DNA of 15,857 nucleotides from Chrysochromulina tobinii (lineage: Eukaryota; Haptophyta; Prymnesiales; Chrysochromulinaceae), in the NCBI GenBank assembly GCA_001275005.1, contig JWZX01001405.1, positions 1 through 15,857 on the forward strand. Reading direction: 5' to 3'. Below are positions 1 to 7,500 of this stretch, in pieces; the stretch's first letter is position 1, and every line of letters begins with the position of its first letter. The position numbers were made by a program, and so were the translations under genes. The notes beneath the pieces were generated by a model. That model was not told the origin of the DNA and ran no database searches. It worked only from the letters and a program-made list of their open reading frames with translations.

Positions 1-150
1 GAGCGCCTCAAGGTGGAGCGGATTGAGGCCGAGCGCCTCGAGAAGCAGCGGCTCGCCGCTGAGCGCCTCAAGGTGGAGCGGATTGAGGCCGAGCGCCTCG
101 AGGAGCAGCGGCTCGCCGCTGAGCGCCTCAAGGTGGAGCGGATTGAGGCC
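1..150 (+). repeat. 60-bp tandem repeat, 2.5 copies, coding for a coiled coil
   Basis: Copies lie at 1-60, 61-120 and 121-150 (partial). The first two differ only around 41-42 (AAG versus GAG). The array encodes a 20-residue charged repeat and runs off the left edge, so its true length is unknown. Confidence 0.95.
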
Positions 151-1944
151 GAACAGCGGCGTCAACAGCAGCAGCTGGCAGCACAGCTGGCAGTTGCAGC
201 CGGAGGCGCGGCGGCGACGACGACGGTGGTAAGTGCGGACCCAGCTCGGGAAGATCTCTCGGGGCAGGCTGCAGGCGAGGCAATGATGGGTGTGGCGATG
301 GCGATGGCGATGATGGCGATGGCGATGGCGATAGCAGCGAGAAGGCAGCGAGGCGGTAATGCTGCTTCGGCGGCCCTGACTAATGCTGCTTCGGCGGCCC
401 TGACTGAGCCCAGCGAGGCGGCAGCCGGCGAGTCCGCCTCCATGGCTGCTGCTACTGTCGAGGCGGAGATGGCGCTCAAGACGGCGCTCAAGAAGACGAA
501 GCGCAAGAAGAAGAAGGCCACCGGCGGCGCAACGCAGACGCTCTGGGCACCGCCAGCCTATCCTCTTGACTGGGCTCCAGCAACCCCGTCGTCTGTACCT
601 GCCGAGAGCACCTCAAGCTCGCTGCCGCTGCCGGTGGCGTGCCAGGTGATGCCACCCCTTTCGCCCGGCTGGGTGATGGCCGCCAAGCCCAAGGGCCGCC
701 GTTCGATCAAGAGCCGCGGCGAGGCTGAGGGAGGCAGTCCGCCGACGGCGAGCAGCCGGACGCTGCATGCGCCGCCCTCGCTCGAAGCGCTGCTTCAGTG
801 CGCCGCGTCGGGCGAGCATGACGGGCCGGTGCAGGGCCGCGAGCAGAGCATTCGATCTGCGGAGGAGGAGGAGGGCGACGCTGCGGCGCGGGCGCGGGAA
901 CGGCGCACGGCTGATGCGGCTCTGCAGCGTGCGATCGCAGTGGGTATGCTCGCCGGCGTGCGCTTCGCCCTCTCGCGCGCGACGGCAACCGGCGTGGACG
1001 ATGTACGGCTCGAGGCCGCGCGGACCTTCCTCGCGACCGCCGCCGCCGCCGCCGTGAAAGTGGCGGCGGCGCAGCCGGACGCGCCCGATGCAACGACGGG
1101 AGCCGAGCCAGGTTCGGAGATCGTGGAGGCGACGGCGGCCCCTGAGCCACCACCCATCGAAAACTGGCTACACCATCTGGACGCCCTCGGTGCAGCCGAG
1201 GATGATGAGGCCGACAGTGATTACGGAGATGAGAAGGCCAATCAAGAGCAGGAGTTGCACGAGAAGGAAGGCGAGCCACTCGTGCACGACGGAGCAGACG
1301 ACGAGGAGGACGAGGAGGAGATGGAGGAGAAGGAGCCGGAGGCGATCGAGAAGGATGTGTCGTTCGACGTGAGGGAAGCACCCACGCCCGAGGCAACGCC
1401 CGTGGGGTCCGTCACGCCCCTCCGCCTGGCGCGCACCCCTCTCGAGGAGCAGCGCTCCGATCAGCGCGTCCTCTCCGTACGCAGTGAGGTCGGGGCGATG
1501 ATCGAGCCCGGCGCGGCAGGTGGCGTGCCGGCGCTCGTGTCGCTCTTTGAGACCGGTACGGGAGTAGGTCTGGCCAACCCCCTTGAGACTGTGGCATCCG
1601 TGGCCGCGCGACCGCCTGCGAAGCTCGGCATGTCCCATGCGGCTTCGTTGCGTTCCAAGCGCGCGGCGTTGCAGAAGGAGGCTGCGGACAAGGCCGCGGA
1701 GGAGGAGGCGATGCATGCCCGCGCGGAGGCCGAGAAGCCGACCGAGGATTCACCGCCCGCCGAGCTCGACGAGGACGACGAGGACGACGAGGACGACGAG
1801 GACGAGGAGGACGAGGGCGAGGAGGACGAGGGCGAGGAGGACGAGGGCGAGGAACACGAAGTGGAGCTCGAGCTGGAGCCAGTGGTGATTGCGGACGAAG
1901 ACGACGAAGACGACGAAGACGACGAAGACGACGAAGACGACGAA

Positions 1945-1980
<36 letters not shown>

Positions 1981-2340
1981 GAGGAGGACGAGGACGAGGA
2001 GGAGGAGGACGACGACGACGACGACGTGGACGAGGAGGACGAGGAGGACGAGGCGCGCGTGTCACCGCACTCTGCAGCCCCGCGGGCAGTGGCCATGCAG
2101 CACGCGCGGCTGCCCAAATGGGGTATCGCGCGGATGTCCAGTTTTGGGGGCTCGCTTTCGTCGCACAGCGTGCTCAGCCCGATGAGTCTTGTGGCTCAGG
2201 CGCGCGCTCGAGTGGCGCGCGCGCGCCAGGCAAAGGGAAGCAGCCCTTTTTCTCCTCAGTCGGCCGACATGCTGTCGCCCGATATGCTGGAGAATAAGCC
2301 GCCGCTTGACTCGCCGCGCGCGCCGGAGCTGAGCATCTGA
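1..2340 (+). CDS. Low-complexity acidic/coiled-coil protein, 3' part of gene (5' end outside window)
   Basis: The frame is open from base 1 to the TGA at 2338-2340, about 779 codons, with no ATG near the left edge, so the gene begins upstream. The first 50 codons are a charged coiled-coil repeat (ERLKVERIEAERLEEQRLAA) from a 60-bp tandem repeat. Next come a Met/Ala run from GATGGC repeats (about 286-330), two identical 8-residue copies (NAASAALT, 358-405) and a basic KKTKRKKKK cluster (490-516) that could be a nuclear localisation signal. An Ala-rich stretch at 880-1080 could form helices. A long Asp/Glu tract (1768-2052) precedes a Ser/Arg-rich C-terminus. I recognise no enzymatic domain. 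Acidic tract plus basic cluster would suit a chromatin or nucleolar protein, but that is speculation. A GTAAGT at 229 could be a donor, yet the frame stays open without splicing. Downstream is the sulfotransferase-like gene on the same strand. Confidence 0.7.
358..405 (+). repeat. 24-bp perfect tandem duplication in coding sequence
   Basis: Bases 358-381 are repeated exactly at 382-405, giving two consecutive NAASAALT octapeptides in the acidic protein. The absence of synonymous differences suggests a recent slippage event. Confidence 0.9.
1768..2052 (+). repeat. GAC/GAG/GAA trinucleotide tract encoding poly-Asp/Glu
   Basis: This is almost pure GAC, GAG and GAA codons, interrupted near 1855-1896 by a short less repetitive segment (HEVELELEPVVIA). 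It includes an uninterrupted run of Asp codons around 1945-1980. It gives open frames on both strands that are artefacts of the repeat. Confidence 0.9.
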
Positions 2341-2850
2341 GACCGTGCTGAGACGGGGCTTGCAGAAGAAGGGATACAGATGATCCAAGGATGAGCAGGT
2401 TGATGGTGCAGAAACATGTGGCATTGAGCGCGTAAGGTGCGCGGTACCTGGATCATGGAACACTTTGGACTGGAGAGCCGCGCGTGCCGCAGGAGAGAAT
2501 ACAGCTACAGGTGGAAGGCTTGCTAGGTGGAGGTGTTGACTCCACAGCGCACAGGCGATGCACATAGGACGGGAGAGCCGCGCAGAATGTGCGCAGACTG
2601 AGGAGCACGGGATGGCTAACCCTAAACACAGCATGAGACGTCGGTAAGTCGGGTATATATGGACACCATCTCGCATCTGTACGTTAACGCCTTGGTTAAC
2701 GATTAACGCGTTGTACGCTGTACGGTTCAGGTTTCGCTAACGGTTCTTGGACGAAACCAAACGAAACGCCAACCAAAATAACAAAAATACTGCTTCGGTT
2801 CAACACAACGCGCTCGACCTCCGCTAAGGACGGGGGTTGGCCACTCTCAG
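2341..2850. other. Intergenic region between two + strand genes, with candidate promoter signals
   Basis: I see no convincing coding frame. A 12-bp direct repeat GGAGAGCCGCGC occurs at 2472-2483 and 2572-2583, exactly 100 bp apart. A TATATAT lies at 2654-2660. GTTAACG occurs at 2683-2689 and 2695-2701, followed by ATTAACGCG. A 7-bp inverted repeat GGTTTCG (2730-2736)/CGAAACC (2752-2758) could form a small stem. The stretch 2750-2800 is unusually A-rich for this window. These elements plausibly belong to the promoter and 5' leader of the gene starting at 2851, but none is proven. Confidence 0.5.
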
Positions 2851-3960
2851 ATGTGCTCACGGCAACGCTCGCAAAGTATGGACGCCTGTGAGGCAATCGT
2901 CATGACCGTGGCCGTCGGCGCCTTGCTCAGCTGGGTCTGGCATGTACGCCGCCACTTGAGTGCATTTCCGATGCACCCTTCTGAGACCTTGGTTGTTGCA
3001 GGCGAGCTGACCACGCCTGCTGGTTGCCACGATTTCAACGCCTCGTGCCTTCCTCCATGCCCGACGTGCCAGCGCTTGAGTCGTGAGAGCTGTGCGCGTT
3101 GCCATGGGGAGCGAGGCTGCAAGAGGCGGCATCACAACCGCTCCAACTCACTAGCCGCTCCTCGTCAGCTTATTCGCTGGCTGCACTTTCCAAAGTGTGG
3201 AGCAACGTTCGCATTAAGCGCAATGTCGTATGCGTGCGCCAGCACCATCCCTACGTGGCACACCGTGGGCATGGCGCTGCGCGGCGGCCGGATCGACGTC
3301 CGAATGGCGCATGCAATCAACGCGCGCGGCCGGAAGCGCGGCACACGCTGTGACGGGCGCCTACTGCTCCCGTTTGACGGGCACCAGCCGGTGTCGGCAC
3401 GTGATGCTGGCCTGGTCGCTATGTTCCGACGACCATCGCAACGGCTGATCTCGGCGTACCTTGACAATTATCACGCGTGGGGCCTCGCAGGGAGCGCACG
3501 CGCCACGATCAAGCAGCACGCGCCCACGATCGCCGCCTTTGCGCGCTTCCCGGGCATTGCCGGGTGCATGGCCAAGATGTTGAGTGGACACCACTGCGCA
3601 GCAGATGTCGACTTGAGCGACGGCGCGGTGCTACGGAGAGCGCTTGAAGTGCTCCGCTCGGGGCGCTTCGCCTTCATTGGGCTGACCGAGGAGTGGCAGG
3701 CATCCGTCTGCTTGTTCCATCGGATGCTGCCCGAAGCGCCACCGCCGATGGCAGCCGAGTTTCGTCAACTCGGCCACTCGGTCAACTCGCACCGAGCGTT
3801 GGACTGGCTGCCGAGCTCGAGCGTCGACGGCGTGTACAACGAGAGCGTCTTGCAGGGCTTCGTCGATTTCGTTGACGAAGCCGTGTACGTGGAGGCTGCG
3901 CGGATCTTCAAAAGGAACATGCGCGTGCACCACGGCGGCCCGGCCGAAGAGCGAAGTTGA
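2851..3960 (+). CDS. Sulfotransferase-like type II membrane protein
   Basis: This 369-residue protein starts at an ATG just after the A-rich upstream tract. Residues about 14-31 form one hydrophobic segment close to the N-terminus, the layout of Golgi type II glycan-modifying enzymes. A Cys-rich linker (59-90) follows. The catalytic domain shows the 5'-phosphosulfate-binding loop RWLHFPKCGATF (109-120, Lys115) and a 3'-phosphate-binding motif RRPSQRLISAYLD (193-205, Arg194 and Ser201). Next is FIGLTEEWQASVCLFHRML (275-293), a block typical of the family. Known members move sulfate from PAPS to carbohydrate or protein acceptors in the Golgi lumen; the acceptor cannot be read from sequence. The length is normal and the single open frame needs no intron. 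It converges on the J-AVL9-MORN-parvulin gene. A distant non-sulfotransferase P-loop protein is the main alternative. Confidence 0.75.
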   Translation: MCSRQRSQSMDACEAIVMTVAVGALLSWVWHVRRHLSAFPMHPSETLVVAGELTTPAGCHDFNASCLPPCPTCQRLSRESCARCHGERGCKRRHHNRSNSLAAPRQLIRWLHFPKCGATFALSAMSYACASTIPTWHTVGMALRGGRIDVRMAHAINARGRKRGTRCDGRLLLPFDGHQPVSARDAGLVAMFRRPSQRLISAYLDNYHAWGLAGSARATIKQHAPTIAAFARFPGIAGCMAKMLSGHHCAADVDLSDGAVLRRALEVLRSGRFAFIGLTEEWQASVCLFHRMLPEAPPPMAAEFRQLGHSVNSHRALDWLPSSSVDGVYNESVLQGFVDFVDEAVYVEAARIFKRNMRVHHGGPAEERS

Positions 3961-4088
3961 AGAGATAACCATCGAACGGACACCGCGTCAGCCTGCGGAC
4001 AACCGGACATTCGACATAGGCGCCGGACATAGGCGCGAGGGTCCCAGAGTCAACTGACAGAGGATAGATAGCCGATAGAGGTTTCGTT

Positions 4089-4094
4089 AATAAA
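4089..4094 (+). terminator. Candidate polyadenylation signal AATAAA for the sulfotransferase-like gene
   Basis: AATAAA sits 129 nt after the stop codon at 3960, inside the only AT-rich stretch of this intergenic region. Many algae do not rely strictly on AATAAA, so this is only suggestive. Confidence 0.35.
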
Positions 4095-4422
4095 TGAGTG
4101 ATTTCCGATCATTAAACATAATTCATATGGGATCGCGGATCATAGAAAGATCATAGATCCTGATCCATGACCCCCTCATGACCCCCGCTCGCCCCGGGGA
4201 CACGTCGAGTCAGACCTCCTTGCGCGCTGGCGACCCTCTGCTCGCCTGTTGACCACAAGGCGGTTCTGCTTCTGGCTTGAGCCTTAACATCCGCATCGAT
4301 GCACACTCACGCGGACGGGTCGAGGACCACCGGAGCATAACGTGCCTGTGGTCCCTACGCCGTCAAGTCAGGAAATACACCGCCTTTCCCAGACCACTGC
4401 CCAGCGCCGGCGCCAACTCCGT

Positions 4423-4463
4423 GTAAGGGGGTAGATCAGGGTAGATCTGACCTACCCCCTTAC
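4423..4463 (-). promoter_or_regulatory. Long 3' UTR hairpin downstream of the mosaic gene
   Basis: The left arm GTAAGGGGGTAGATCAG (4423-4439) and right arm CTGACCTACCCCCTTAC (4447-4463) pair over 17 positions around a 7-nt loop (4440-4446). On the + strand one pair (4435/4451) is A.C. In a minus-strand transcript the same position becomes U.G, so all 17 positions pair. The stem begins 55 nt after the stop codon at 4518. It may be a 3'-end processing, stability or small-RNA precursor element; the function is unknown. Confidence 0.6.
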
Positions 4464-4517
4464 TCCCGTGCTGTCCGAAGCCTCTGCGGAGCGGCCTCTC
4501 GCAACCCAGCGTGCGCA

Positions 4518-7500
4518 TCAGCCGGTGCGCTGAATCAAGTGAACACCACTCGCAGTCTCGACGATGTCGCTCAGCTCGCCCTCCTCGTCGTCCGTCGGCG
4601 CGCGCAGCGCGAGCACCGCTTCCTCGAACTCGGGCTGCATGTACTTGGCGGCAAACCAGCCGAGATCGCCGCCGTGTTTGGCCGTGTCGCAGTCCGAGAA
4701 TGCCTCCGCGAGCGTCGCGATGTCCTTCTTGCCCTCCTCGATCATCTTTTTGTACTTTTTGAGCAGATTGATCGCCTCCTGCTTGGTGCGACGCTTGATC
4801 TCGCGGCCCTCGGGGTCACGCCACGAGGACATCCGGCGAGACTCGTTGTGCTTGAGAAGGATGTGCGAGGCGCGTGCGATCGCGGGCGGGTCGTTGCGCG
4901 TGTCGATCGCCTCCTTCCAATCGTCGCGCTGCTTCTGATCGTCGAAGCAGAGCGAGAAGACCTCACCGCCCGCGTCTGCGATCGAGAGCTCAGGCCCGTC
5001 CTCGCCGTCCTCCTCCACAGCTTCCGTCTTGCATCCGTGCAGCATGAGCGCCTCGGACGGCTCGGTGCCATCCTTGTCCTCGGGCGCATCGGCGCCCTCG
5101 TAGAGCAACAGCACCTGCCCGTACAAGTAGCCAAAGTACTCGCCGTACCCCTCGCCCTCCCACACCTTGCACTTGCCCTCGTGAGAGGCCTCGCCCTCGA
5201 GCTGTGAGAACGCCTTGGAGGTGAGCACGAGGAGGTCGCGCTCTTCGGTCTTCTGGAGCCCGCACGCGATCGGCTTCTTCTGCGTCGCGAGCAGCAGACC
5301 GGCGGGATCCTCGGGATCGCACGAGAGCACCGTCGCGCTCAGGTCGAAGACCTTTGTCCCCCCAAAGCGAGACTTGAGCGAGATGTTCTGTTTCGTCACG
5401 CAGAGCTTTGCCGGCCCGTCCTGCGTGCGCACCTCGTACTCAGCCTTCCCTTCGAGGATGGCTGCCTTCAGGTTCTCGCGATCCTCCGCCATCAGCCGCA
5501 CGCACTCGTCCGACGCCTCCGTCGCGCCTTCCTTGGACGCCTCGCCGTTGGCGCCCAAGAGCTTCCACTCGCCGAACAGCCAGCAGCCCACATCCTCAGC
5601 CGTGAGCACGTAGCGCGACTCCGTCGACCCGATCGGCGTCCACTCGGCGCTGTCGTCGGGCTCGGTCGGGCACCGATGCCAGCCATACTGGAGCGTGAGC
5701 CCTTCCGCCTCCGCCTCCTCCGAAATGCTAATTGGCACCTCAATCGTGAGCGTGCAGCCCACCTGGAGATCACCCTGCATCTCGGCGAGCGGCTCATCGT
5801 CGTCCTCGTCCTCGTCCTCCTCCTCGTCCTCGTCGTCCTCGCCCTCCTTTTCTTCCGCCGTCGACTCCTCCTCCTCGCCCTCCTCCTCCTCGCTCTCCTC
5901 CTCCTCTTCCCCCTCCTCTTCCTCACCCTCCTCCTCCTCGCCTTCATCGTCCGCAGCCGTCTCTTCCTCGTCCTCCACTGAACGCACCGCGAGCGGTGGC
6001 GCCTGATCGATGAGCTCAGACTCCACGCGGACCTCTTCCTCCGCCTTCTCCGCCGCCGCCTTCTCCGCCGCCGCCTTCGCGGCCGCCGCCTTCTCGGCCG
6101 CTTCCTTCTCGGCCGCCGCCTTCGCGGCCGCCGCCTTCTCGGCCGCCGCCTTCTCGGCCGCCGCCTTCTCGGCCGCCGCCTTATCGGCCGCCGCCTTCTC
6201 GGCCGCCGCCTTCTCGGCCGCCGCCTTCTCGGCCGCTGCCTTCTCGGCCGCCGCCTTCTCGGCCGCCGCCGCCTTCTCGGCCGCCGCCTTCTCAGCTGCT
6301 GCCTTCTCGGCTGCTGCCTTCTCGGCCGCCAACCTCTCGGCGGCCGCCTTGTCCGCCGCCGCCTTCTCGGCCGCCCTCTCCTGCGCCGTGACGAGTACCC
6401 CCGCTCCGGTCTGCATCCCATCGAGGAACTCCCCACAGTAGCTCGCACCATCAGGCAGAAAGAGGCGGCCCACCCCCCTTCGCTGCCCAAGCACCCACTC
6501 GCCCTCATACCGCTCCCCCCGCACAGTGTGCACGCCAAAGCCACTCCTCATTCCATCCTCAAATGCGCCCTCGTACGTCTCCTGTACCGTCTCCTGTACG
6601 CGCGCGTTCGCCGCCCTGGCACTCGCCAGCGGCGGCGGGTTTAGCGCCCAGCGCCCCTCACCTGCAAAGAGTCCAGCGGCCCATTGGCCTTTGTACACCA
6701 GCCCGCTGCTCGGTGCGTCCAGGGTGCCGAAGCCTTCGCGCTGACCCTCCACCCACGCGCCCATGTAGAGCTGCTGGGGTGCTAAGGCGGCGGCGGCGGC
6801 GGCGCCAGCCTCAGCCGTGTCTTCGCGTGCGCCATCTCCTCTGCAACCCTTGCCGCCCGCCGCCGCCGCGAGCTCGGCACGTGACGAATCCCGATCACGT
6901 GACGAAACCGTCGCGAGCTCGGCGCCGTAGCCATGTGACGAAACCGTCGCGAGCTCGGCGCCGTAGCCATGCTCCGTCCCATGGCGCCATTCGCCCAGAT
7001 AGATGGAATGGTCCTGGTGGCGATAGAGCACTCCCCGCCCGTGCCACTGCCCATTGAGCCGCTCGCCAAAGTAGTCACCGCCGCCGCCCGCTGCCGAGCT
7101 GCTTGCCCCCTCGGACACGAGGCTCGGCCCCTCTCCTTCAGTAGGCACGTGCTCAAAAGGCTTGTCTGCCGCCACCAGCGGCGGCGCCGCCGCCGGCGCT
7201 GCCGCCGGCGCTGCCGCTGGCGCTGCCGCCGGCGCTGCTGCTGCTGCGCGACTTTTCTTCTTGATGGAAGGGACGCCATCCCCAGAATCGCCCAAGTCGC
7301 CAAACTCCTCGCCAAAGTCGGCCAGGGCAGCGGCGGCCTCCGCCTTGGCCCCCGCATACCGCTGCTTGAACCACGTGAGGCCCTGTGAGAGGCGTTGGCT
7401 GACTTGCTCACGAGCGGCACTCGCCTTCTCCTCAAAGCGAGTCGGCCCCGCGTCGGCGGACACACGGCCGCCGCCGCCGCCGCCAGCGGACAAGTCCGGG

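Larger units (their letters stand above)
3961..4517. other. Convergent intergenic region (3' UTRs of both neighbours)
   Basis: The region holds two copies of GACATAGGCGC (4013-4023 and 4026-4036). An AT-rich island (about 4080-4160) carries AATAAA at 4089-4094 and several GATC-containing repeats, including GATCATAG at 4138-4145 and 4149-4156. A 7-bp inverted repeat GGACCAC/GTGGTCC lies at 4324-4330/4348-4354, and a long near-perfect hairpin at 4423-4463. I see no coding frame with protein-like composition and no tRNA-like cloverleaf. Confidence 0.5.

Noticed and set aside
229-267. GTAAGT...GGGCAG as a 39-nt intron in the acidic gene
   Set aside because: It is in frame but very short, the frame is open without it, and there is no flank duplication or introner core.
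1412-2117. Long antisense frames (Ser-rich and Arg/Pro-rich, over 200 codons)
   Set aside because: They are complements of GAC/GAG codon runs. Trinucleotide repeats keep all frames open, and there is no varied protein sequence or start context.
2616-2627. CTAACCCTAAAC as an interstitial telomere
   Set aside because: Only about one and a half units; too short to indicate a telomere. It could at most be a telo-box-like promoter element.
4187-4420. Possible structural RNA gene in the convergent spacer
   Set aside because: I found no tRNA arms, T-loop consensus or rRNA-like sequence; only a 7-bp inverted repeat, which is expected by chance.
5676-6441. Plus-strand frames across the AAEKA and acidic tracts (Leu/Val-rich, Ser-rich, Ala/Phe-rich)
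   Set aside because: They are antisense readings of low-complexity coding repeats in the mosaic gene, with no independent composition or motif.
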